64,000 nt of DNA from Shimia sp. R9_2 (GTDB taxonomy: Bacteria > Pseudomonadota > Alphaproteobacteria > Rhodobacterales > Rhodobacteraceae): positions 186,001-250,000 of the forward strand of contig NZ_JAGHRO010000001.1 in the NCBI RefSeq assembly GCF_017743735.1, read 5' to 3'. This document shows positions 45,343 to 53,539 of the stretch, one piece after another (the stretch's first letter is position 1; each line of letters starts with the position of its first letter). The translations under genes and the position numbers were made by a program. The notes under the pieces were generated by a model, which saw only the letters and a list, made by a program, of their open reading frames with translations, was not told the origin of the DNA and searched no databases.

Positions 45343-46500
45343 TCACTCCGGTGTGTCAAGCAATGCCGCTGCGGTGAGCGTGAACTGTGACTCGATCCAG
45401 CGGGCCTCAAGTTGTTTCAGCCGTTGGCCAAGCGCGGCCCCTTGAAAGCGATCCATCAAATCGGCGGGGCGGATCGGGAAGGTCGCGGCCGCACCGCGCG
45501 CCACCTCAGAGAGCGCATCCGGCATCAAGGGCATCTCCAGCAGAGCCGCGCGCAGCAGCACGATGGGCTGCCCAAGATCGACGCCATGGTAATAGCCAAG
45601 CGCGCCGGGGCTATCGGGGCTTTCCACGCCGTTGCGCAGGGTTTCCAGCTGACGGGCGCGTTTCTTGGAGAGGCGCAACGCTTCGGCCACCTGTTGCCCG
45701 CCCAAGGCCGCAAGGCGGCGCATGGGTTCAGGGGCTAGACCGGCAAGCCCTTCCAGATGCACCAGCGGCGCAAGGGCACGGTCGTCCGTACCTTGGATTA
45801 CGGCGGTGAGCGCGCCAGTGCTGCGCATGGCGGCCACGGCAGGCGCCGGGTCCGGCGCGCCCATGAGTTTGACCATCTCCGCGCCTATGCGCTCTTTGGA
45901 GAGGCTGGCAATGCCCTCGATATTGGCAGCAATGGCGGCCAAGGCCTCCGGGTCCATGCCCTCAGCCGGATCGCCGTAAAAGGCGTGAAAGCGGAAGTAG
46001 CGCAGGATGCGCAGGTAATCTTCGCGAATGCGGTCTTCGGCCACATCAATGAAGCGCAGGCGACGCGCCTTTAGATCGGCGAGGCCGCCAAGCGGGTCGA
46101 CCACGGTGCCGTCAGAGCGGGCATAAAGCGCGTTCATGGTGAAGTCACGGCGGTGGGCGTCATCCTCAACATGATCGGAAAAAGCCACCACGGCGCGGCG
46201 GCCGTCGGTTTCCACATCGCGCCGGAAGGTGGTGATCTCATGGGGGATGCCACCGGAGACCACGGTGATGGTGCCGTGCTCAATCCCGGTGGGGATCGCG
46301 TTCAGCCCCGCCGCTTTGGCCAGAGCCATAACCTTTTCAGGGCGGGCATCGGTGGAGATGTCGATGTCATTGACCGGCGCGCCCAAAAGCGCGTTGCGCA
46401 CGCAGCCGCCCACAAAGAGTGCCTGATGTTTATCAGTCTCTAACATGGCGCAAACCGCCTGAGTGGCGGGTGCGGTCAGCCAGTCTCCGGTGACTTTCAT
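45343..46500 (-). CDS. cca: CCA tRNA nucleotidyltransferase/poly(A) polymerase family
   Basis: The 385-residue product adds or repairs the 3' CCA end of tRNAs. It has LFVGGCVRNALLGAPVNDID, containing the G-G and D-x-D catalytic motif, then RRDFTMNALYAR and EDRIREDYLRILRYFRFH. It is the last gene of hslO-Nudix-cca, overlapping the Nudix stop by 4 bases (ATGA). The length is typical for class II enzymes of alphaproteobacteria. Confidence 0.92.
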   Translation of the reverse strand: MKVTGDWLTAPATQAVCAMLETDKHQALFVGGCVRNALLGAPVNDIDISTDARPEKVMALAKAAGLNAIPTGIEHGTITVVSGGIPHEITTFRRDVETDGRRAVVAFSDHVEDDAHRRDFTMNALYARSDGTVVDPLGGLADLKARRLRFIDVAEDRIREDYLRILRYFRFHAFYGDPAEGMDPEALAAIAANIEGIASLSKERIGAEMVKLMGAPDPAPAVAAMRSTGALTAVIQGTDDRALAPLVHLEGLAGLAPEPMRRLAALGGQQVAEALRLSKKRARQLETLRNGVESPDSPGALGYYHGVDLGQPIVLLRAALLEMPLMPDALSEVARGAAATFPIRPADLMDRFQGAALGQRLKQLEARWIESQFTLTAAALLDTPE

Positions 46501-47111
46501 AGGCGCTCTACCCGTTCGGCCAGACCGCGCAGAATGCGCGCGGTGGCGCCCCAGATATAATAGGGGCCAAAGGGCACAGTGAAGTAGTGGCGGCGCTTGC
46601 CCTGCCAGCGGCGGTATTGCACGGAAAACCGCGCCGGATCGGTGACATGAGAGAGCGGAACAGAGAAGACCTCATCCACTTCGCCAGGCTCGGGGATCAC
46701 GTCAAAAGCGTCTCTAACATGGCCCAAAACCGGAGTGACCGTGAAGCTTGTCACGGTCTCATGGGTGGGAAGCGTACCCAGCACCTCGACATTTTCAGAG
46801 GGCAGGCCGATCTCTTCGCGCGCCTCTCGAAGGGCGGCAGCGATCACATCCGCATCGGCCTCGTCCTGTTTACCCCCGGGAAAGGCAATCTGCCCGGGAT
46901 GGTGCTTCAGATGACTGGCGCGTTTGGTGAGGATGACATGGGGAATGCCGGATTTGATCTCGATCGGGACCAGCACGCCGGCGGGGCGCAGCTTGCGGCC
47001 GGGCGGCAGGATCACATCAGGGTTGAGATCAAAATCAGAAGAGGCCGCACTGTCCAGCGACAGCGCGGCCTTGATGTGGTGGAGCGGATCAGACGCCTGC
47101 GGCATCGGCAC
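46497..47111 (-). CDS. Nudix hydrolase, CoA pyrophosphatase-like
   Basis: The 204-residue product has the Nudix box in FPGGKQDEADADVIAAALRE and AREEIGL. The preceding LTKRASHLKHHPGQIAFPGG segment is specific to the NudL/YeaB group that cleaves CoA and similar nucleotide derivatives. Its start overlaps hslO by 23 bases, and its stop overlaps cca by 4. Placement between a redox chaperone and cca is common in alphaproteobacteria. Confidence 0.87.
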   Translation of the reverse strand: MPMPQASDPLHHIKAALSLDSAASSDFDLNPDVILPPGRKLRPAGVLVPIEIKSGIPHVILTKRASHLKHHPGQIAFPGGKQDEADADVIAAALREAREEIGLPSENVEVLGTLPTHETVTSFTVTPVLGHVRDAFDVIPEPGEVDEVFSVPLSHVTDPARFSVQYRRWQGKRRHYFTVPFGPYYIWGATARILRGLAERVERL

Positions 47112-48105
47112 CGCTGTCTTTGCTGCGGTCCTTGGGGGGCATGCCCACGGAGGCCGGATCCATGTCGTAATGCGCGCCGCAGAACTGGCAATCCGCAGTC
47201 ACGCGGCCTTCCGGTGTGGTCATCTTTTCGATGTCACGGGCGGAGTAGATCGACAACGACTGGCGCACGCGCTCCTCGGAACATGTGCAGCCAAATTTCA
47301 CCGACTGCGCAGCATAGACGCGCGGCTCTTCCTCATGAAACAGGCGCACCAGCAGGTCGGATGGCGGCACGGAAGGGCCGATCATTTCCAGGTCTTCGAC
47401 CGAATCCAGCAGGATATTGGCGCGGCTCCAGTTCTCGGCGTCGTCTTCGTTGACCACATCTTTGGCCAGAAGATAGCCGCTTTCGCCGCTGCCGCCTTCG
47501 CCGGAGACTTCGGGGCTGGCCTTTGGCATGTGCTGCAACATGATGCCGCCTGCGCGCCAATGTTCGCCCACGCCCGGCTCGATGGATTTGCCGAATTTCA
47601 GCGAAAAGCGCGTGGCAAGCTGTTCAGACTGCGCGAAATAGGCTTCTGCGGAGGCCTGCAGAGAGCCGCCAACCAGACCGGAGATGCCCTGATAGGGCTT
47701 CATGCCTTCGCCCTGATCGATCAGAACCGCGAAATAGCCATTGCCGAGCTGCTCAAACGGAGTGCCTTCGGTCAGGCGCTCTTCATCAAAGCTGGCGTAA
47801 GCGCGGATGCGGGCGATCTCGCCCTCGTTTTGCGGCGCGTAGTAATCGGTGGCGATCATGCGCACGGGGCCGTTGGTCTGCACCTGCAGCGACAGCTTCC
47901 AGCGCAAGCTGATGGTCTGGCCGATCAGCGCGGTCAGCAGGGCCATTTCGGCCACCAGCGCCTCGACCGTTTCCGGATAGGCATGTTGTTTCAGCACGCC
48001 CGAGAGCACGCCATCCAGACGCGCCACACGTCCGCGAATATCAGATTTGTCCAGCTGGAACGGCAACACTGTGTCGTCCCAGGCAATTTTACTTGCAGCT
48101 TTCAT
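47089..48105 (-). CDS. hslO: Redox-regulated chaperone Hsp33
   Basis: Hsp33 is inactive when reduced and becomes a holdase under oxidation through a four-cysteine zinc centre. The 338-residue product has the C-terminal FGCTCSEERV and DCQFCGAHYD, giving the CxC and CxxC arms. The N-terminal domain is standard. A plus-strand ACTATATAG at 48142-48150 could be a -10-like element for this gene or the divergent Nudix gene. It is first in hslO-Nudix-cca. Confidence 0.95.
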   Translation of the reverse strand: MKAASKIAWDDTVLPFQLDKSDIRGRVARLDGVLSGVLKQHAYPETVEALVAEMALLTALIGQTISLRWKLSLQVQTNGPVRMIATDYYAPQNEGEIARIRAYASFDEERLTEGTPFEQLGNGYFAVLIDQGEGMKPYQGISGLVGGSLQASAEAYFAQSEQLATRFSLKFGKSIEPGVGEHWRAGGIMLQHMPKASPEVSGEGGSGESGYLLAKDVVNEDDAENWSRANILLDSVEDLEMIGPSVPPSDLLVRLFHEEEPRVYAAQSVKFGCTCSEERVRQSLSIYSARDIEKMTTPEGRVTADCQFCGAHYDMDPASVGMPPKDRSKDSGADAAGV

Positions 48106-48183
48106 GGGGTTTCCTTATCGGCCTTCCCTTGCCATACCGCGACTATATAGGGCCAGCAAGGGCCGGAAAAAGGGGTTTCACGG

Positions 48184-48621
48184 ATGATTCCACGATTTGG
48201 CACACCACCGCGCGCGGACAAACGGTATCGGATGCGTCCCGGGGCCTATGCGGTTCTGCTCAAGGGAGAGCAGATGCTGGTGACCTATCAGAGCGCACCA
48301 CATGATGAATTTCAGCTGCCCGGCGGCGGGATTGATCCCGGTGAAAGCCCTACGGTCGCGCTCTATCGTGAGGTTTTTGAAGAGACCGGCTACCGGATTG
48401 CCAAGCCACGCCGGCTGGGCGCGTTTCGCCGTTTCACCTTTATGCCGGAATATGACCTCTGGGCGGAAAAGCTCTGCACGATCTATGTGGCAACACCAAC
48501 GCTGCGGATCGGCCCGCCAAGCGAGCCGGGGCATACGGCGGTGTGGATGGATATTGAGGATGCGGTGGCGCAGCTGGCCAATGACGGCGACCGCCATTTC
48601 ACGGCGCAATTTCTGCGCTAA
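48184..48621 (+). CDS. Nudix hydrolase, MutT-like
   Basis: The 145-residue product has the Nudix box in PGGGIDPGESPTVALYREV and FEETGYRI, in the right order. The N-terminal RPGAYAVLLKGEQMLVTYQ is typical of small MutT-like enzymes. The substrate is not clear from sequence; it is not the CoA type. It stands alone, divergent from hslO, and ends before the convergent RR-PP2C gene. Confidence 0.85.
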   Translation: MIPRFGTPPRADKRYRMRPGAYAVLLKGEQMLVTYQSAPHDEFQLPGGGIDPGESPTVALYREVFEETGYRIAKPRRLGAFRRFTFMPEYDLWAEKLCTIYVATPTLRIGPPSEPGHTAVWMDIEDAVAQLANDGDRHFTAQFLR

Positions 48622-48684
48622 GCGGTCCGGCGGCGGGCCAATGTGCGCTCTATCGCAGGGAGCACATCAGGCGTGCTGACGCGG

Positions 48685-49953
48685 TCAGCCGCCTTGATAT
48701 TCCAGAAGAATACCGGACACATCGTCCGGGAAGCCTTTGCCACCGGAGAATTCATCGAGCTTCCAGACCAGCGCCTGAAGGGTGTTTTCCAGATCGTGAT
48801 CTTTGAGATCCGCCATCATCGTCTCAAGCCCCTCTTCGCCCAGCATGCCAGTGCCTGTGTCCGGACATTCGGTCACCCCATCTGACAGGAGGAACAGGCG
48901 GTCGCCGGGGGCAAGCTGGATGTCAAACTGCGAGAACTCGGCACCGGGGATGAGGCCGACCGGAAGGCCGCCGGGGCCATCCTGCTCAATCGTGCCATCG
49001 GCGCGCTGCACGAGCGGATGCGGATGCCCCGCCTGCGCCATGATCACCTTGCCGGTTTTCAGATCCACATCGGCCAGCAGCATGGTGAAGTAATGCTCGG
49101 TCTCCATCTCATCTAGAATGATCTCGTTAAGACGCGCCACCACTTCTGCGGGCGGCAGTGGCTGGTGGGTGCCGTCGGGCAACACCTGCATCGCCACATT
49201 ATGCTCCGGCGAGGTCGCGGAAAGATGGCCCGCGAGACGGGCGGTGATCAGGGCAGAGCTGATTCCATGGCCTGAGACGTCAATCGCATAAAGGCCAATC
49301 CGCGTGTCGCTGATCTTGTAGTGGCCAACAAGATCGCCCCCCACATGGCCGGAGGATTGCAGCAACAGCGACACCGCCGCGCCATCAAAGGTGCGATAGC
49401 GTTCTGGCACCAGAGATTGCTGGAGTTTCTTGGCGGCCAGAAGGTCATTATCAAGGCTGTCATAAAGCCGCTGCAGCTCGTCCAGCGTGTCGGTTATGAC
49501 CTTGTTCTTGTCTTTCAGCTCGCGCTGCATGCGCAGGATACGCTCTGCCGCAGAGATCCGGGCGCGCAGCTCATAACCGTTCACAGGTTTGGTCAGGAAA
49601 TCATCGGCACCGGCGTCAAACCCCTGTGCAACCTCGGTTTTTTCGCTCTTAGAGGTCAAGAGGATGAAGTAGCCGTAGGTTTCTGTTTGCAGCTGACGGA
49701 AGGCGACGCAGAATTCGATCCCGGTCATGCCCGGCATCATCCAGTCAGACAGGATCAGATCCGGCGGATCCTCGCGGCAAATCTCCAGCGCTTCCATGCC
49801 AGAGGCAGCCTCGATCACATCATAACCGTCCCGCTTGAGAGACAGGCTGAGAATGCGCCTTTGCACACGGCTGTCATCCACCAGCAACACACGCTTGATC
49901 ACGCCGGTTTCAGGCGCATCATCTTCAGCAGATTGAACAGAGGTGCTCGACAA
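48685..49953 (-). CDS. Response regulator fused to PP2C-type protein phosphatase (RsbU/SpoIIE-like)
   Basis: The product has an N-terminal receiver domain with VLLVDDSRVQRR, the phosphoacceptor Asp in LILSDWMMPGMTG, and the conserved KPVNG lysine. A coiled-coil linker (about 135-195) leads to a SpoIIE-type PP2C domain with GGDLVGHY, IDVSGHG and LLSDGVTE metal sites. A phosphorylated receiver would control dephosphorylation of a STAS-type antagonist. The TTG at 49953 is preferred over 49974; the frame has no ATG there. It diverges from the Hpt gene, and no STAS/kinase pair lies nearby. RbaY of Rhodobacter is the nearest known type. Confidence 0.87.
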   Translation of the reverse strand: MSSTSVQSAEDDAPETGVIKRVLLVDDSRVQRRILSLSLKRDGYDVIEAASGMEALEICREDPPDLILSDWMMPGMTGIEFCVAFRQLQTETYGYFILLTSKSEKTEVAQGFDAGADDFLTKPVNGYELRARISAAERILRMQRELKDKNKVITDTLDELQRLYDSLDNDLLAAKKLQQSLVPERYRTFDGAAVSLLLQSSGHVGGDLVGHYKISDTRIGLYAIDVSGHGISSALITARLAGHLSATSPEHNVAMQVLPDGTHQPLPPAEVVARLNEIILDEMETEHYFTMLLADVDLKTGKVIMAQAGHPHPLVQRADGTIEQDGPGGLPVGLIPGAEFSQFDIQLAPGDRLFLLSDGVTECPDTGTGMLGEEGLETMMADLKDHDLENTLQALVWKLDEFSGGKGFPDDVSGILLEYQGG

Positions 49954-50120
49954 AACTCTGGGGCCTTTGCACAAATTTCGAATTTGGTTACACAGACATC
50001 TAGGAACGTGCGCCTTAACATGCCGTCAAAAGTAAAAATGAGATAGTTCAAATTTTACGGGTTAGGAATTGTTAATACTTTTTTGTCATTGTTAGGTGAG
50101 GAACTGATGAGGAAATGCCC

Positions 50121-50444
50121 ATGATTGACTGGGAACGCGTTGACGAACTGCGTGAAGAGATCGGCGCAGAGGACTTTGATGAAGTTGTGGACCTCTTTCT
50201 CGACGAAGTTGAGGAAGTCATCGGCCGTCTTCAGGACGGTCCGGATCTGGCCAACCTTGAGGCTGACCTGCACTTCCTGAAAGGTGGCGCGCTGAACCTT
50301 GGTTTTCGGGCGTTTTCGCAACTTTGCCAAGCTGGCGAGGCCGCTGCAGCGGCTGGGAAAGCGGACTCCGTCGATCTTGAGGCGATTCTCACGGCCTTTT
50401 CCGAGAGCAAAAACGTCTTTGCTCAAACTCTGGCTGCGGCCTAA
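50121..50444 (+). CDS. Hpt (histidine phosphotransfer) domain protein
   Basis: The 107-residue helical product has the phosphoaccepting His51 in LHFLKGGALNLGF, matching HxxKG. Two ATGs exist (50115, 50121); the second has GAGGA at a correct distance, the first is too close. It stands alone with a strong terminator after it and is divergent from the RR-PP2C gene, so a phosphorelay between them is likely. The donor kinase is not in this window. Confidence 0.85.
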   Translation: MIDWERVDELREEIGAEDFDEVVDLFLDEVEEVIGRLQDGPDLANLEADLHFLKGGALNLGFRAFSQLCQAGEAAAAAGKADSVDLEAILTAFSESKNVFAQTLAAA

Positions 50445-50496
50445 TCGCATACTGAACCTGCGCCTCTGGCGCAAAAACTCAGACGTCCCTCCTCCA

Positions 50497-50533
50497 AAAA
50501 GCGCTGCGCCCACTGATGTGGTGCAGCGCTTTT
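50497..50533 (+). terminator. Rho-independent terminator of the Hpt gene
   Basis: AAAAGCGCTGC (50497-50507) pairs with GCAGCGCTTTT (50523-50533); a further GCCCAC/GTGGT pairing closes the loop. A T-run ends the arm. It lies 53 bases after the Hpt stop. Confidence 0.85.
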
Positions 50534-50607
50534 GCCTTTGTCCCGCTCACAGGTTTGTGACGCCTCTATCGGCATAGACCTGCCGACAGATCCGCCAAAG
50601 CCAAGGG

Positions 50608-51846
50608 TCAGAGCACGTATTGGGCCAGGGTTTCATCATTGGTGATGTCGGTGAAGGTCATCCCCGCGGCCTTGATTCGCTCAAACAGCGCGTCGAAATT
50701 CTCAGACCTTGTGGTTTCAATGCCAATCAGAACCGAGCCGAAGTTGCGCGCGGATTTCTTCAGATATTCAAAACGCGCGATGTCATCTTCCGGCCCAAGG
50801 GTCTCCAGAAAGTCGCGCAGCGCACCGGGGCGCTGCGGCATGCGCAGAATGAAATACTTCTTCACACCGGAGAACCGCTGCGCCCGCTCTTTCACTTCGG
50901 GGAGACGCTCAAAATCAAAATTGCCGCCGGATGTCACGCAGACCACGGTTTTGCCGCGGATTTCGTCGGCCACATCGGTCAGCGCATCCACCGCCAGCGC
51001 GCCTGCGGGTTCCAGCACAATGCCTTCCACATTGAGCATCTCGATCATCGTGGCGCAGATCCGGTCTTCGGGCGCGGCCAGCACATCCTCATGGGAGAGG
51101 CTCGCGAGACGGGCAAAGGTCTTGTCGCCAATCCGGGCCACCGCCGCGCCGTCGACAAAGCCATCAAGATTGGCCAACGTCACCGGGTGCCCGGCATCCA
51201 GAGCCGCGGCCAAGCTCATGCCGCCTTCAGGCTCCACCAGCGTGTAGCGGGTCTGATCGCCAAAATAGCTGTAAACGCCCGACGACAGGCCGCCCCCACC
51301 CACCGGCAGAATGATGTGATCCGGCACGCGGCCCAATTGGGATTCAATTTCGGCTGCGACCGTGGCCTGCCCCTCAATCACGTCTTCATCATCAAAGGGC
51401 GACAGGAAGGCAGCACCAGCCTCGGTGCAATAGGCCTGCGCCGCGGCCAGCGTGTCGTCAAAATAATCCCCGACAAGGCGGATCTCGACATTGTCGCCGC
51501 CAAACACCTGCGTCTTGAAAATCTTTTGCTGCGGCGTGGTCACCGGCATGAAGATCACGCCCTGCACGTCAAAATGCTTGCACATGAAGGCCAAACCTTG
51601 AGCGTGGTTGCCCGCGCTGGCGCAGACAAAAATCCGCTGATCGGGCGTGTTCACACGCCGCTTGCGCATGGCGTTGAACGCGCCGCGCAGCTTGTAGGAG
51701 CGCACGGGCGTGAGATCTTCGCGCTTGAGCCAGATATCGGCGTCAAAGCGGGCAGAGAGGTGGGCATTCAGCTGCAGAGGCGTGGCGGGGAAAACGCTGC
51801 GCATGGCGGCTTCGGCAGTGCGGGCACAGGTACGAAAATCGCTCAT
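50608..51846 (-). CDS. ilvA: Threonine ammonia-lyase
   Basis: This PLP enzyme converts threonine to 2-oxobutyrate, the first step to isoleucine. The 412-residue product has Lys52 in SYKLRGAFNA, the phosphate-binding GGGGLSSG, and a C-terminal ACT-like domain with RMPQRPGALRDFLETLGPED, given here as RPGALRDFLETLG. It is the usual length for the single-ACT type. It is third on the minus strand after an unknown membrane protein, 38 bases apart; feedback by isoleucine is likely. Confidence 0.94.
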   Translation of the reverse strand: MSDFRTCARTAEAAMRSVFPATPLQLNAHLSARFDADIWLKREDLTPVRSYKLRGAFNAMRKRRVNTPDQRIFVCASAGNHAQGLAFMCKHFDVQGVIFMPVTTPQQKIFKTQVFGGDNVEIRLVGDYFDDTLAAAQAYCTEAGAAFLSPFDDEDVIEGQATVAAEIESQLGRVPDHIILPVGGGGLSSGVYSYFGDQTRYTLVEPEGGMSLAAALDAGHPVTLANLDGFVDGAAVARIGDKTFARLASLSHEDVLAAPEDRICATMIEMLNVEGIVLEPAGALAVDALTDVADEIRGKTVVCVTSGGNFDFERLPEVKERAQRFSGVKKYFILRMPQRPGALRDFLETLGPEDDIARFEYLKKSARNFGSVLIGIETTRSENFDALFERIKAAGMTFTDITNDETLAQYVL

Positions 51847-51884
51847 GCGCCTTCAGTGACTTAAGCCGCCCCGTTTGGCAAGGG

Positions 51885-52634
51885 TCAGTCGATGCTGCGG
51901 CCTTCGATGTAGTGCCCATAAAGCGTTGTCAGGATGCTGACATTGAGCAGGGACAGGAAAACGGTTGTGGCTATGGAAACCGGGACACCCAGTATTGGCG
52001 TGATCGCGCCCAGAGTAAACACGGCCGACTGGGTCGCCACCTGACAGCCAACCAAGACCAGAAGCAGCAGAAGGAGCGATCCCCAGGAGCCCGCGGTGGC
52101 GGCAAACGCTTCGCCAAGTGTCGCCGGTTTGCCAATGGCGGCTGCGGGGAGTGTTGTGGAGAGGCGCATGAAGGCCAGCACGGCAAAAATATAGGCGGCA
52201 ATGCCAAGCACAATCCCAGGGATGGGCGCCGTACGCAGCAGCATCGTCACGACAAATACCGCCGGAGCGCCGACCACCAAACCCACCAGAGACAGCTTCA
52301 GGATTTGCCCCCAGTAGGCCAGGATCTGACCGCCGTTGAAGGTGGGTAGCCAACCCTGTGGCATCTCCTCAAGGATCACAAAGCGGTGCCACGCCACAAC
52401 GCACCAGGTTGCCAGCGTCGCAGAAACCACAAACATGCCCAGAAAACCCAGGATAGCGGCGGCTTCAGGAAAGTCTTCAGAGGTGGATTGGGGCAGAATG
52501 GCAAACATCAGCCTGACAATCAGGCCAAGGGCAACAATGCCAAGCAGCGCCGGCACCAGAAAGATGCGCAGCGCCTCGCGCCAGTTGCGCATGACCATGC
52601 CAAAAGCATGTTTGAACAGTTTCCAACCCTGCAT
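51885..52634 (-). CDS. Multi-spanning membrane protein of unknown function
   Basis: The 249-residue product has about six hydrophobic helices, the first at about 25-50, and a basic N-terminus (MQGWKLFKHAFGMVMRNW). No motif is recognised, and charged residues are few. It could be a DUF-type inner-membrane protein of Rhodobacterales. It lies upstream of ilvA by 38 bases, which may mean shared transcription without shared function. A hairpin lies in the gap upstream of it. Confidence 0.65.
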   Translation of the reverse strand: MQGWKLFKHAFGMVMRNWREALRIFLVPALLGIVALGLIVRLMFAILPQSTSEDFPEAAAILGFLGMFVVSATLATWCVVAWHRFVILEEMPQGWLPTFNGGQILAYWGQILKLSLVGLVVGAPAVFVVTMLLRTAPIPGIVLGIAAYIFAVLAFMRLSTTLPAAAIGKPATLGEAFAATAGSWGSLLLLLLVLVGCQVATQSAVFTLGAITPILGVPVSIATTVFLSLLNVSILTTLYGHYIEGRSID

Positions 52635-52711
52635 CTCATCACCTCTAAGTAGCTGCGCAGACGCTATGGTCGCGTTAGAGGTATCTCAAGTCAGAAGCGG
52701 GGCCGTCGGCG

Positions 52712-52755
52712 CAAAGCCGCCCGCGTGATGTATAACATCCACACGCGCGGCTTTG
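52712..52755 (-). terminator. Bulged GC-rich hairpin after the 208-residue gene, terminator-like
   Basis: CAAAGCCG and CGCGTG pair with CACGCG and CGGCTTTG across a 2-base bulge (52712-52755), and ATG/CAT extend the inner stem. It lies about 40 bases after the stop of the minus-strand gene at 52795. There is no clear U-tract, so it may be a Rho-independent variant or a stabiliser. Confidence 0.45.
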
Positions 52756-52794
52756 GGTGCATTGCCCAGTTCTCAGATAGAGGTGCGTTCAGGC

Positions 52795-53421
52795 TCAGGC
52801 CAGAAGCGCGTCGACCTGTGCGCTGCTGGGAATGCCCATGGCGATCAAGGTCGGCTCATTGAGGCGCGCAGGGTTCACGCCGGTGAGGGTAATGCCTTCT
52901 CCGCCGGGGAAAATCAGCACCGCATTGCCGTAACGGTCTGCCCGCACGGCCACATCCTGAACGCTGACCGGCTTGCCACGGGCATCGGTCAACAAAGAGA
53001 CATCCAGCTGGTCGCGATCGGCCCCTTCGATGCGGAAATCCGGCACCACGTCAAAGTCATACTCTCCGGCAAAAGCGAAGGTTTCGGAATCACACATCCA
53101 TTGCACCAGCGTTTCGGTCAGCTCGGCCTGCGGCGGGTGAAGATGGCCAGCAGCGGCCTCCTGCTCCCACGGTTCTTCAAAGCTGAGCACCCGACTACGG
53201 GCCAAGGTCGGAAAGCCGGTGTGATCGTCGGGCACAAAATAGGTTGCGCCGTGATGTTCAAAAAACGCGCCGTCCACCACGCCCAGCGCCGAGCGGTATT
53301 CCACACTGCCCCGGCCAAGCGGCGGATTTTCCTCTGGAAAAATCTGCACTTCCAAAGCCGCGTTTGCAGGTTTGCCAGCTGTCATTGTGTCAAACAGCCA
53401 ATAGCCTTTTACATATGCCAT
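52795..53421 (-). CDS. Hypothetical protein, unknown function
   Basis: The 208-residue product has no signal peptide or helix. It is acidic, with beta-rich character (YVKGYWLFDTM, GATYFVPDDHTGF) and a glycine-rich end (NAVLIFPGGEGITLTGV). I do not recognise a family. It has a hairpin after it and AT-rich upstream sequence, so it is probably a separate unit. Expression and function are unknown. Confidence 0.55.
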   Translation of the reverse strand: MAYVKGYWLFDTMTAGKPANAALEVQIFPEENPPLGRGSVEYRSALGVVDGAFFEHHGATYFVPDDHTGFPTLARSRVLSFEEPWEQEAAAGHLHPPQAELTETLVQWMCDSETFAFAGEYDFDVVPDFRIEGADRDQLDVSLLTDARGKPVSVQDVAVRADRYGNAVLIFPGGEGITLTGVNPARLNEPTLIAMGIPSSAQVDALLA

Positions 53422-53539
53422 CGGTCTTCCCCAAAATAATCCCAGGGACCAGTACGACGCATCAAGGTTAAGAAAGGTTAAACCGAGACCTGCTAAATCC
53501 TTAAATTTTTACAATCACTTGCGCAGATTTATCCGCAGA

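Noticed and set aside
50620-51864. 414-codon plus-strand frame opposite ilvA
   Set aside because: IlvA on the minus strand is complete with PLP lysine and ACT-like domain; the other frame has no motif.
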